Under the pieces are notes generated by a model that was given only the letters and a program-made list of their open reading frames with translations, was not told the DNA's origin and did not search any database. From Tahibacter harae (GTDB lineage Bacteria > Pseudomonadota > Gammaproteobacteria > Xanthomonadales > Rhodanobacteraceae): 64,000 nt of DNA. Location of the stretch: positions 62,001 to 126,000 of the forward strand of contig NZ_JANFQO010000003.1 in assembly GCF_024437735.1 (NCBI RefSeq), read 5' to 3'. This document shows, piece by piece, positions 1 to 7,833 of the stretch (the first letter of the stretch is position 1; each line of letters begins with the position of its first letter). The position numbers were made by a program, and so were the translations under genes.

Positions 1-246
1 GAATTCGGCGCGGCAGCCGCGGTCGACCCAGACGCGGTTGAGGTCATAGCCCCAGGTATCGCCTTCCCAGCAGCCCTGCGAGCTGAGCTGGCGGCTCAGG
101 CGCACGCCGCCGCGCCCGTCGATGGAACAGGAGCGGTAATTGCCGTCGGTGGATTCGCAGCGCACAGTGTCGGCGCGGCTGGTTTCGCTGAAGCCGGCGA
201 ACAGCAGGCCGGCGCAGAACAGCAGGGTCGCGGTCAGGCGCTTCAT
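1..246 (-). CDS. DUF3011 domain exported protein, 3' end cut by window edge
   Basis: The first 82 codons read in frame to the window edge, so the C-terminus is missing. Residues 1-26 look like a signal peptide (MKRLTATLLFCAGLLFAGFS, then a small-residue cleavage region). The rest is one DUF3011 unit: a CES motif, a second Cys about ten residues on, a GVRLSRQLS stretch, an EGDTWGY turn and a final GCRAEF. The paired cysteines suggest a disulfide-bonded periplasmic or surface domain. The start codon overlaps the stop of the EF-hand gene upstream by 4 nt (ATGA), so the two are probably translationally coupled. A third gene of the same region (737-1528) holds two more copies of the domain. The function of DUF3011 is unknown to me. 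Confidence 0.85.
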   Translation of the reverse strand, partial: MKRLTATLLFCAGLLFAGFSETSRADTVRCESTDGNYRSCSIDGRGGVRLSRQLSSQGCWEGDTWGYDLNRVWVDRGCRAEF

Positions 247-665
247 GGCTGGGACTCCCGGCGCGCCTTGCGCGCGGCGACGAAGGATTCGAGTTCGGCA
301 CCGGCGAGCTGGCCGTCCCGGTCGGCGTCGAATTGGTTGAAGGTCGGCTCCAGCTGGTCGCTGAATTCGTCGCGGCTGATCGAATGGCCGGAATCCTCGA
401 TGCCGGCGCCGGCCAGCCACGACTTGGGAAATTCCTCGCCATCGAGCTTGCCGTCGCCATTCTTGTCGCGGGCGTCGAAGCGCCGCAGCATGGCGTTGCG
501 GTATTCCTCGAAGCTGATCCTGCCGTCGCCATTGCGGTCCATGCGGTGCAGCAGACGCGCCGCGGGGTCGGCGGGCTTGGCATCGGCCGCCGGCTTCTGT
601 GCCGCGGCGCTGCCGGCGAAGGCCAGCGCCAGCGCCAGCCCCAGCCCGGTATTTCGGTAACTCAT
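243..665 (-). CDS. Exported EF-hand calcium-binding protein
   Basis: 140 residues. Residues 1-22 form a signal peptide ending AAAQ. EF-hand loops with the D-x-N/D-x-D-G pattern lie at residues 43-54, 67-78 and 113-124; a fourth, degenerate loop sits near 91-102. The first two loops are canonical (DRNGDGRISFEE, DKNGDGKLDGEE), which makes calcium binding in the periplasm likely. The start at 665 was chosen because the signal peptide begins there; the reading frame extends further upstream but only as antisense-like arginine-rich sequence. Its stop overlaps the start of the DUF3011 gene at 246. The neighbours suggest a small cell-envelope cluster; no partner or target can be read from the sequence. 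Confidence 0.85.
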   Translation of the reverse strand: MSYRNTGLGLALALAFAGSAAAQKPAADAKPADPAARLLHRMDRNGDGRISFEEYRNAMLRRFDARDKNGDGKLDGEEFPKSWLAGAGIEDSGHSISRDEFSDQLEPTFNQFDADRDGQLAGAELESFVAARKARRESQP

Positions 666-736
666 GGTGATGGCCCTCCTGCTGTCGGACGTCGGAAGAC
701 CGCCGCCGCGGCGCGCAAGCCGCGGCGGCGGACGGA

Positions 737-1528
737 TCAGCGGATACGGGTGAACTCGGAAACGTTGCCGCGATCGTCCACATTGCAGACGTAGCGGCCG
801 TCGTCGTAGCGCAGAATCACTTCCCAGTAGCCGGGCTTGAGCGCCGAAGTGGTCAGCACTTCGCTGCGCCCCCTGCCGGCGCGCTCGCAGCCGCGCACGG
901 CCGCGTCCGGCGCGGCGTCGGGGCCGTCGCCGGACCGGCGGTAATCGCGGTCGCGCGGGCCGGAGGTATCGCGCTCGAACACCGCGCGGCAGCCGTCCTT
1001 GACCCAGATGGAATGGCGGTTCAGGCCCCAGGTGCGGCCTTCGACACAGGCGGTCTTGCTCAGTTGCTGCGCTACGCGCACATTGCCGCGCGTATTCATG
1101 TCGCACTCGACCTGGCGGTTGTCGCGCGATTCGCAGGTGACGCGGTCGGGCAGGCTGTCGCTGTCGTCACGGCCGCGGTCATCGCGGCCACGGCCGTCAT
1201 AGCCGGCACCGTAGCCGTCGCCGCGTCCGCGGCCATCGTCGCCACGGCCATCACGGCCGCCGTCGTCGAACCGCTTGCCGTCGTCAGAGGCGAACACGCC
1301 GCGGCAGCCGTCCTTGACCCAGATCGAATGCTTGAACAGTCCCCAGCTCTCGCCCTCGACGCAGGGCGACTTGCTCAGCTGGCGCACCAGGCGCACTTCA
1401 CCGCGGGTATCCAGATCGCATTCGACCTGGCGGCTGTCCTTGGATTCGCAGGTCACCTCGTCGGCCAGGGCCGCAGCCGGCCCCAGCAGAAACAGGATGG
1501 ATGCAACGCGCAATACACTCGAATTCAC
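737..1528 (-). CDS. Exported protein with two DUF3011 repeats and a Gly/Asp/Arg linker
   Basis: 263 residues. The start is a GTG at 1528, preceded by AAGGGAG (1537-1543) at a spacing of 8 nt and followed directly by a signal peptide ending PAAALA. Two DUF3011 units (about residues 24-77 and 131-185) share the VTCESxDxRQVECDxxTRG and SIWVKDGCRxVF motifs, so they arose by internal duplication. Between them lies a low-complexity linker very rich in Asp, Gly and Arg (about residues 83-128). The C-terminal 75 residues contain two further cysteines and the motif GYWEVILRYDDGRYVCNVDD. It probably folds as disulfide-linked beads outside the cytoplasm. It lies 71 nt upstream of the EF-hand/DUF3011 pair on the same strand and may be co-transcribed with it. 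Confidence 0.85.
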   Translation of the reverse strand: MNSSVLRVASILFLLGPAAALADEVTCESKDSRQVECDLDTRGEVRLVRQLSKSPCVEGESWGLFKHSIWVKDGCRGVFASDDGKRFDDGGRDGRGDDGRGRGDGYGAGYDGRGRDDRGRDDSDSLPDRVTCESRDNRQVECDMNTRGNVRVAQQLSKTACVEGRTWGLNRHSIWVKDGCRAVFERDTSGPRDRDYRRSGDGPDAAPDAAVRGCERAGRGRSEVLTTSALKPGYWEVILRYDDGRYVCNVDDRGNVSEFTRIR

Positions 1529-1703
1529 TGTTCTCACTCCCTTGTAAGACACCCGTAAATCTGGCCCGCGCCACATTGCCCCCGGGGCCCAGGCAAGTCA
1601 ACGGAATGAATGGCGGCACCGGCGCCGTTGTGGACAAATCCCGTCGCCGCCGCCGCGCCGGCGGTGCGATACTCATGCACCACCGAATGCTGCGAGACAG
1701 GTC

Positions 1704-3065
1704 ATGCGCTGGAAACGGATTCTCGGCCTGGGCCTGCTGGCGGCCGCCGCCGCCGGCGCCGTGTGGTACGCCCAGCCCCAATTTCCCAGGCCCGATCCGC
1801 AGCTGGCCTGCCTGGCCGGCGCCTACGCCCTGGAAGACGGCCGCGTACTGACCCTTACCCTGCTCACCAGCGGCAACGGCCTGCGCTGGCGCCTGCCGGA
1901 CGGACGCAGCAGCCGCATCAGCCGCGGCGACGACGGCAGCTGGAGCGGCAAGATCGGCTGGACCAACAACGAGGACCGCAGCACCAGCGTGCAGCCTGCC
2001 CCGTGCGGCGACGGCACGCTGCAGGTGGACAAGCTCGCCGGCAAGCGCGTGGAACTCGCCACCCAGGACACCCGCTTCGCCGGCGACGGCGTGGAACTGG
2101 CCGGCCGCCTGCTGCTGCCGCCCGGCTCGCAGCCCGTGCCAATCGCCGTGCTGGTGCACGGTTCGGAGGACTACTCCGCCATCACCTACGGCTGGCAGCA
2201 ATACCTGTTCGCCGCCAACGGCATCGGCGCCTTCGTCTACGACAAGCGCGGCACCGGCGCGAGCAGCGGAAAATACACGCAGGATTTCAACCTGCTCGCC
2301 GCCGACGCCGCAGCCGCGCTGAAAGAGGCGCGCCGCCTGGCCGGTGCCCGCGCCGGCCGCGTCGGTTTCATGGGCGGCAGCCAGGCCGGCTGGATCATCC
2401 CGCTGGCGGCCGGACGCAGCGATGCCGAATTCGCCGCCGTCGCCTACGGCCTGGCCGGCAGCCCGCTGGATGAGGACCGCGACCAGGTGCTGCTGGAACT
2501 GCGCCGCGCCGGCCACGGCGAGGATGTGCTGGCCAAGGCGCGCGAAGTCACTGCGGCCACCGGCGCCGTGGTCGCCTCGGGCTTCAAGGACGGTTATGAA
2601 AAATTGGCCGAAGTCGCCGCGCGCTACGACAAGGAACCGTGGTGGAAGGATCTGCGCGGCGAATTCACCGGCTCGATGATCCGCTGGCCGGGCTGGGTGC
2701 TGCGCATCGCCGGTCCCTGGCATGACGTAGGCACCAGCTGGAACCACGATCCCCTGCCGCCGCTGCTGGCGCTCAAGCCGCCGCTGCTGTGGATACTGGC
2801 CGGCGCCGACCGCGAAGCCCCGCCGGAGCAGACCCGCGAACGCCTGCTCGATGTAGCGCGCCGCAGCGGCCGCGTGACCTTGCTGGAATTCCCCGACACC
2901 GACCACGGCATCCTCGAATTCGAAGAGGACGCCGACGGCACGCGCCGTATGACGCGCGCGGCCGACGGCTATTTCCGTCTGCTGGTGGACTGGATCCGCA
3001 ACGGTCATCTGGATGCAGGGCCCTACGGCCGCGCCAGACTGTTGGCGCAGCCCACGGCCGGCTGA
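1704..3065 (+). CDS. Alpha/beta hydrolase with N-terminal membrane anchor or signal
   Basis: 453 residues. Residues 5-24 are hydrophobic and probably export or anchor the protein. Residues 30-130 form a lead domain containing two cysteines. The hydrolase fold follows: oxyanion-hole region VLVHGSEDY, a DKRGTGASSG strand-turn, the nucleophile elbow GGSQAG with Ser226, Asp369 in GADREAP and His401 in DTDHG. The DKRGTG motif and this layout resemble dienelactone-hydrolase/S9-like esterases that act on small esters or peptides, but the substrate cannot be deduced. The gene stands alone. The next gene downstream, a prolyl oligopeptidase, belongs to the same broad fold but is separated by 338 nt, so co-transcription is uncertain. 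Confidence 0.85.
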   Translation: MRWKRILGLGLLAAAAAGAVWYAQPQFPRPDPQLACLAGAYALEDGRVLTLTLLTSGNGLRWRLPDGRSSRISRGDDGSWSGKIGWTNNEDRSTSVQPAPCGDGTLQVDKLAGKRVELATQDTRFAGDGVELAGRLLLPPGSQPVPIAVLVHGSEDYSAITYGWQQYLFAANGIGAFVYDKRGTGASSGKYTQDFNLLAADAAAALKEARRLAGARAGRVGFMGGSQAGWIIPLAAGRSDAEFAAVAYGLAGSPLDEDRDQVLLELRRAGHGEDVLAKAREVTAATGAVVASGFKDGYEKLAEVAARYDKEPWWKDLRGEFTGSMIRWPGWVLRIAGPWHDVGTSWNHDPLPPLLALKPPLLWILAGADREAPPEQTRERLLDVARRSGRVTLLEFPDTDHGILEFEEDADGTRRMTRAADGYFRLLVDWIRNGHLDAGPYGRARLLAQPTAG

Positions 3066-3403
3066 AAGCGGGCGGCCAGGGCGGCCGCGGCGCCAGCCGC
3101 CGCCGCGGCCGGCAGAGTCCGGTGCCACCCCGACCGCTGCCGGGCAGAGTGCGGTCCGCCGGCATCGCCGGCGATGCGCTCCAACCGCCGCCGAGCGCAC
3201 CCGGGCGGCGTTGCGATACCGACGAACGGCCGGCCCGGCCGCGCGCCGCCACGCTTCCGTTTTACGTGTTAGCCCCTATCGCGCCGGGCTCCGCAACGGC
3301 TTGTGCGCAATCCGTCATGAGATTCTGTTCAGCTACTGGACGCGCACGGACAAGCGCCCTATTGTCGCGGTCTTTTTCTAATACCCTGCCGGAGTTAGCG
3401 CCA
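3066..3403. other. Intergenic region, no gene seen
   Basis: GC-rich spacer between two plus-strand hydrolase genes. I see no convincing coding frame, RNA or terminator. The last 140 nt are less GC-rich and probably hold the promoter of the peptidase gene, but no clear -35/-10 pair could be assigned. Confidence 0.5.
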
Positions 3404-5539
3404 ATGCGCCTGCCCTTGATCCTGCTTCCTGCCCTGCTGCTGGTGGCCGCCTGCCAGCCAGTCAAGAAGGAAGCCGCCGCCGACCGCCTCGTCTATCCCG
3501 TCTCCAAGAAAGTCGGCCAGGTCGATACCTACCATGGCCAGGAGATCGCCGATCCCTACCGCTGGCTGGAGGACATCGACTCGGCCGACACCACCGCCTG
3601 GATCAAGGCGCAGAACGACGTCACCAACGCTTTCCTGGAGAAGATCCCCGGCCGCGACCGCATCGCCGCGCGCCTGACCGAGATCTGGAACTTCAACCGC
3701 TGGGGCGTGCCGCAGCGCGAGGGCAAGCAGTGGTTCTGGTTCAAGAACGACGGCCTGCAGAACCAGTCCGTGCTCTACGTCGGCGACAAGCCCGAGGCCG
3801 AAGGCCGCGTGCTGCTGGATCCCAACAGCTTGTCCACCGACGGCACCATCGCGCTCAAGGACACCGCGTTCAGCGCCGATGGCAAGTACATGGCCTATGG
3901 CCTTTCCAGCGGCGGTTCGGACTGGGAAGAGTGGCGCGTGCTCAACGTCGCCAAGGGCGAGCCCACCGAGGACGTGCTCAAGTGGGTGAAGTTCTCCGCC
4001 GTGGACTGGAGCCGCGACGGCAAGGGCTTCTGGTACAGCCGCTACGACGAGCCCCAGGGCGAGAACGCACTCAAGGCCAAGAACGAATTCCAGAAGCTGT
4101 ACTACCACAAGCTGGGCACGCCGCAGTCCGAAGACACGCTGGTGTATGAACGCAAGGACCAGCCGGACTGGTCCTTCGGCGCCGACGCCAGCGAGGACGG
4201 CCGTTACCTGATCGTGTCCGTCTCGCGCGGCACCGAGCGCAAGAACCTGGTGCTGTACCGCGACCTCAAGGCCAAGGGCACTGTGCTCAAGGAACTGATC
4301 AGCGACTGGACCGCCGAATACGACTTCCTCGGCAATGTCGGCACCAAGCTGTACTTCCGCACCGACGACGACGCGCCGCGCGGCCGCATCATCGCCATCG
4401 ACGTCGCCAAGCCGGCGCGCAAGAACTGGAAGACCGTGGTCGCCCAGGGCGACGATTCGCTGCAGTCGGCCGATCTGGTCGGCGGCATGCTGGTCGTCAA
4501 CTACCTGCACGACGCCAGCACGCGCCTGCGCCGCTTCGACATGAACGGCAAGGCCAAGGGCGACATCGCCCTGCCCGGCCTGGGCACCGTGGCCGCGTTC
4601 GAAGGCCGCCCGGGCGACAAGGTGGCGTACTACAGCTTCGCCAGCTACACCACGCCGACCTCGATCTACGCCTACGACACGGCCAAGAACAAGAGCACGC
4701 TGCTGCATGCTCCGACCATGGCCTTCGACTCCAGCCTGTACGAAACGCGCCAGGTGTTCTACACCAGCAAGGACGGCACGCGCGTGCCCATGTTCATCAC
4801 CGGCAAGAAGGACCTGGTGCTGGACGGCAACAACCCGACCATCCTCTACGGCTACGGCGGCTTCAAGATTCCGCAGGTGCCGGGCTTCTCGCCTTCGGTC
4901 GCGGGCTGGCTAGACCAGGGCGGCGTGTTCGCCGTGGCCAACCTGCGCGGCGGCGGCGAATACGGCCGCGAATGGCATGAAGCGGGCACCAAGCTGACCA
5001 AGCAGAACGTGTTCGACGATTTCATCGCCGCGGCCGAATACCTGATCGAGCAGAAGTACACCAGCAGCCAGCGCCTGGCCATCCGCGGCGGTTCCAACGG
5101 CGGCCTGCTGGTCGCCGCGACCGAACTGCAGCGCCCCGAGCTGTTCGCCGCCGCAGTGCCGGCGGTCGGCGTGCTGGACATGCTGCGCTTCCGCGAATTC
5201 ACCATCGGCAAGGCCTGGGAATCGGACTTCGGCTCGGTGCTGAACGTGGATGAATTCACCGCCATCCGCGCCTATTCGCCGCTGCACAACATCAAGCCCG
5301 GCGTGGCCTATCCGGCCACCCTGATCACCACCGGCGACCACGACGACCGCGTGTTCCCGGCGCACAGCTTCAAGTTCGCCGCCGCGCTGCAGGCCGCCAA
5401 CCCCAAGGGCAAGCCGCACCTCATCCGCATCGACGTGCGCGCCGGCCACGGCCAGGGCAAGCCCACCGGCAAGCAGATCGCCGAGACGGCCGATGTGTAC
5501 GCCTTCATCCTGAATGCGTTTGGCCTGGCCAAGCCGTAA
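3404..5539 (+). CDS. Prolyl oligopeptidase family (S9A) lipoprotein
   Basis: 711 residues. It begins with a lipoprotein signal peptide whose lipobox LVAAC places the mature N-terminal Cys at residue 17, so the enzyme is probably tethered to the envelope. The start is fixed by GGAG at 3391-3394 and by the lipobox. Residues 30-110 carry the family's N-terminal motif DPYRWLED; residues about 110-430 form the seven-bladed propeller; the C-terminal catalytic domain shows GGSNGGLL (nucleophile Ser564), DHDDRVFPAHS (Asp647 or 648) and AGHGQGKP (His682). Family members cleave short peptides after proline, and length and motifs match the usual 680-730 residues. It probably serves in peptide scavenging in the periplasm. 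It is monocistronic; an intergenic repeat and a convergent LysR gene follow. Confidence 0.93.
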   Translation: MRLPLILLPALLLVAACQPVKKEAAADRLVYPVSKKVGQVDTYHGQEIADPYRWLEDIDSADTTAWIKAQNDVTNAFLEKIPGRDRIAARLTEIWNFNRWGVPQREGKQWFWFKNDGLQNQSVLYVGDKPEAEGRVLLDPNSLSTDGTIALKDTAFSADGKYMAYGLSSGGSDWEEWRVLNVAKGEPTEDVLKWVKFSAVDWSRDGKGFWYSRYDEPQGENALKAKNEFQKLYYHKLGTPQSEDTLVYERKDQPDWSFGADASEDGRYLIVSVSRGTERKNLVLYRDLKAKGTVLKELISDWTAEYDFLGNVGTKLYFRTDDDAPRGRIIAIDVAKPARKNWKTVVAQGDDSLQSADLVGGMLVVNYLHDASTRLRRFDMNGKAKGDIALPGLGTVAAFEGRPGDKVAYYSFASYTTPTSIYAYDTAKNKSTLLHAPTMAFDSSLYETRQVFYTSKDGTRVPMFITGKKDLVLDGNNPTILYGYGGFKIPQVPGFSPSVAGWLDQGGVFAVANLRGGGEYGREWHEAGTKLTKQNVFDDFIAAAEYLIEQKYTSSQRLAIRGGSNGGLLVAATELQRPELFAAAVPAVGVLDMLRFREFTIGKAWESDFGSVLNVDEFTAIRAYSPLHNIKPGVAYPATLITTGDHDDRVFPAHSFKFAAALQAANPKGKPHLIRIDVRAGHGQGKPTGKQIAETADVYAFILNAFGLAKP

Positions 5540-5544
5540 GCGTC

Positions 5545-5559
5545 GGGATTCGGGATTGG
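5545..5559 (+). repeat. GGGATTCGGGATTGG intergenic repeat, copy 1
   Basis: Starts 5 nt after the stop of the prolyl oligopeptidase. The same core returns after the stop of the pirin gene (7670-7682), and a related version follows the last gene (63880-63901). All three lie directly downstream of plus-strand genes. Confidence 0.6.
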
Positions 5560-5758
5560 AAGCGCGGGGCCGGGAGTCGGTTCCGCGCTGACCGGATCGG
5601 GGGCGGGCTGCCGGATTCAGCGGTAAAGGCCGACGGCCCGAGCGCTGCGGGAAAAGAGTCGCCGGCGTCCCGTCACGCCGGCGACAAAGAAAATAGTACA
5701 GATAGCCACAATACCGTACCGCATCGCGGCGATTGTGATTTTTCGGTTATCCCCCGCC

Positions 5759-5785
5759 AGAAGCCCGCGCCCTGCGCGGGCTTCT
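5759..5785. terminator. 12-bp perfect hairpin between convergent genes
   Basis: Arms AGAAGCCCGCGC (5759-5770) and GCGCGGGCTTCT (5774-5785) pair perfectly around a CCT loop. It lies between the converging peptidase and LysR genes and could stop transcription from both sides. No clean U-tract follows on either strand, so factor-independent termination is uncertain. The rest of the 342-nt gap (5540-5881) shows no gene. Confidence 0.45.
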
Positions 5786-5881
5786 GCGTTCCAGCAACAT
5801 GAAGCGGGTTTTTTACCGGCCGGCGCCCGGGGCAGGATAGCGCAGCGATCCGCCTGCGTCGCGTTGAAAACCCTGCAAAAT

Positions 5882-6799
5882 TTACAAATCGCAGGACAGC
5901 TCCAGCAGCCGCTGGAACAGTCCGCCGCGGGCGCGTTCGCGCCACCAGTCCAGCGCCGCGCCGGTCTCGCCGGAGCGCCAGGCCAGATGGAAGGTCTCGT
6001 CCGGCTTGGGTTCCTCCACGTTCTTGACCACCAGCCGGCCCGCGGCAATGGCGGCGCGGGCGTATGGCTCGGGCAGGAAACCAAAGCCGAGGCCGGCACA
6101 TTGCAGGGCGAACTTGCTGCGCATGTCCGGCACGGTCAGCGCGTCCTGGCCGTAGAGCAGGCCTATCGTCCGCGGCGGCAGCTGGCGCGCCGAATCGGCG
6201 ACGACGACGGCGCGATGCTCCTGCAGCTCGTCGCGGCCCAGGCGGCGTCGCAGCCGCGCCAGCGGATGCTGCGGCGCGACCACGAAGACGAAACTCAGCC
6301 GGCCCACCGCCTCGGCCACGTAGCCGCCGCCGGACGGCCCTTCCCCGGCCGCAGCGATCAGCAGATCGACGCGCCGGTCCAGCAGCGCCTCCCACGGACC
6401 GCTGAGCGCGCCCTGCTGCAGCTGCAGCCGGGTACGATCGGCCACGGCATAGAAAGCCTGAATGTCATCCGCCAATGCCGCCGGGGCGAACAACGAATCC
6501 ATGCCCAGGGCGAACGCCGTCTCCCAGCCCGAGGCGACCCGGCGCACGCGCAGCTCCAGATCCTGCGCCGCGCGCAGCAGGTGGCGGCCCTGCCGGAGCA
6601 GCTCCAGCCCGGCCGCGGTGAGTGCGACCTTGGGCCCCAGGCGCTCGAACACCTGCACGCCCAGCTGTTCCTCCAGCTTGGCGACGGTATAGGAAATCGT
6701 CGACGGCACCCGGTGCAGTTCCTTGCCGGCCGCGGCGAAGGAGCCGCGCCGGTCTATGGCATCGAGGATTTCCAGGGCTTCCAGGCTGATGCGCAACAT
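5882..6799 (-). CDS. LysR-family transcriptional regulator
   Basis: 305 residues. The N-terminal winged helix-turn-helix (residues 1-60) has the typical LysR pattern: LEALEILDAIDRRGSFAAAGKELHRVPSTISYTVAKLEEQLGV in outline, followed by the VFERLGPKVALTAAG wing. Residues 90-300 form the periplasmic-binding-protein-like effector domain. I chose 6799 because the HTH aligns with the family from there; an in-frame ATG at 6853 would add 18 residues. The gene diverges from a pirin gene, a common pairing in which the LysR protein activates the pirin. A T-N11-A palindrome (6800-6812) touches its start codon, which suggests autoregulation. Confidence 0.9.
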   Translation of the reverse strand: MLRISLEALEILDAIDRRGSFAAAGKELHRVPSTISYTVAKLEEQLGVQVFERLGPKVALTAAGLELLRQGRHLLRAAQDLELRVRRVASGWETAFALGMDSLFAPAALADDIQAFYAVADRTRLQLQQGALSGPWEALLDRRVDLLIAAAGEGPSGGGYVAEAVGRLSFVFVVAPQHPLARLRRRLGRDELQEHRAVVVADSARQLPPRTIGLLYGQDALTVPDMRSKFALQCAGLGFGFLPEPYARAAIAAGRLVVKNVEEPKPDETFHLAWRSGETGAALDWWRERARGGLFQRLLELSCDL

Positions 6800-6812
6800 T
6801 CGAATTTTTCGA
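6800..6812. promoter_or_regulatory. Candidate LysR box TCGAATTTTTCGA
   Basis: A T-N11-A sequence with 5-bp arms TCGAA/TTCGA directly before the LysR start codon. A similar palindrome sits near the pirin gene at 6932-6944. The position fits autorepression by the LysR protein. This is inference from sequence only. Confidence 0.45.
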
Positions 6813-6931
6813 TGATAGAAGGCAAAAACATTCGCTTTCTGAACCGGCTGCACGCGCCCATACTGTGCGCCATCGGATCAGGCCCAGGGAATTTCCCGCA
6901 AAGCTGATGAATCCGGCAAAACGATCAAGCA

Positions 6932-6944
6932 TCGAAATTTTCGC
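6932..6944. promoter_or_regulatory. Second AT-rich palindrome TCGAAATTTTCG before pirin gene
   Basis: Contains CGAAA-T-TTTCG and resembles the site at 6800-6812. It ends 21 nt before the pirin start, so it may be the activator or promoter-proximal site of the divergent pair. Confidence 0.4.
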
Positions 6945-6965
6945 ACAGCTTACCGGAGAACGCCC

Positions 6966-7664
6966 ATGATGCAGCTTCGCAAGAGTGAAGAACGCGGCCG
7001 CGCCGAACATGGCTGGCTCAGCTCCCGGCACACCTTCTCCTTCGCCGAATACCGCGACCCGCGCCATATGGGCTTCGGCCCGCTGCGCGTGATCAACGAG
7101 GACCGCGTCGCCGGCGGCCAGGGCTTCGGCACCCACGGCCATCAGGACATGGAAATCATCTCCTACGTGCTGGCCGGCGCGCTGGAGCACAAGGACAGCC
7201 TGGGCACCGGCTCGGTGCTGCGCCCCGGCGATGTTCAGCGCATGAGCGCCGGCCACGGCGTGCGTCACAGCGAGTTCAACCACTCGCCGGACGAAACCGT
7301 GCATTTCCTGCAAATCTGGATCTTCCCCGACCGCAACGGCCACGCGCCCAGTTACGAGGAAAAGCATTTCACCGATGCGGAAAAGCGCGGCCGCCTGCGC
7401 CTGCTGGTCTCCCCCGACGGCCGCGACGGTTCGCTGCGCATGAACCAGCAGGCCTTTCTCCTTGCCGGCCTGTTCGACGGCACGGAAAACGCCGAACACC
7501 CGCTCGCCAGCGGCCGCCGCGGCTACGTCCACGTCGCCCGCGGCGAAATCGAAGTCAACGGCCAGACGCTCAAGGCCGGCGACGCCTTGAGCATCGAAGG
7601 CGAAAGCAGCATCCGGCTGGGCAACGGCAAGGCGGCGGAAGTGCTGGTGTTCGATCTGCCCTGA
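6966..7664 (+). CDS. Pirin family protein (YhhW type, possible quercetin 2,3-dioxygenase)
   Basis: 232 residues, the usual length for the short pirin class. The N-terminal cupin carries the family signature: FSFAEYRDPRHMGFGPLRVINEDRV, the metal ligands in GTHGHQDMEIISYVL (two His and a Glu), and a later His in MSAGHGVRHSEFN. Pirins bind one Fe or Ni; some oxidise flavonols, while others act as redox-sensitive transcription cofactors, so the role here is open. GGAG at 6955-6958 supports the start; a second ATG follows at 6969. It is transcribed divergently from the LysR gene, which probably controls it. A repeat and a strong hairpin follow the stop. Confidence 0.92.
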   Translation: MMQLRKSEERGRAEHGWLSSRHTFSFAEYRDPRHMGFGPLRVINEDRVAGGQGFGTHGHQDMEIISYVLAGALEHKDSLGTGSVLRPGDVQRMSAGHGVRHSEFNHSPDETVHFLQIWIFPDRNGHAPSYEEKHFTDAEKRGRLRLLVSPDGRDGSLRMNQQAFLLAGLFDGTENAEHPLASGRRGYVHVARGEIEVNGQTLKAGDALSIEGESSIRLGNGKAAEVLVFDLP

Positions 7665-7669
7665 GGTTC

Positions 7670-7682
7670 GGGATTCGGGATT
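7670..7682 (+). repeat. GGGATTCGGGATT intergenic repeat, copy 2
   Basis: Starts 5 nt after the pirin stop, as does copy 1 relative to its gene. The shared placement suggests a dispersed intergenic element rather than chance. Confidence 0.6.
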
Positions 7683-7757
7683 CGCATTGGACGTGCAGCG
7701 GAATGCGTTTTTTGGCAAGTGAAATTTGCCGGCCCCTTTGAGAAAAAGCGAAAAACT

Positions 7758-7795
7758 CCCTCCCCCCAAGCGCGTAAACGCGCTTGGGGGGAGGG
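7758..7795. terminator. 18-bp perfect palindrome, bidirectional terminator-like hairpin
   Basis: Left arm 7758-7775 (CCCTCCCCCCAAGCGCGT) pairs perfectly with 7778-7795; only AA separates them. CTTTTCTC follows on the plus strand, and GAAAAAGCGAAAAA precedes it, which gives a T-rich tail on the minus strand. It lies between convergent genes and is suited to terminate both. A near-identical hairpin lies at 23079-23117, also between convergent genes, so this is a repeated element. Confidence 0.7.
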
Positions 7796-7833
7796 CTTTT
7801 CTCAGGCACGCTCTCGCGCCCGCCATCCGCCGT

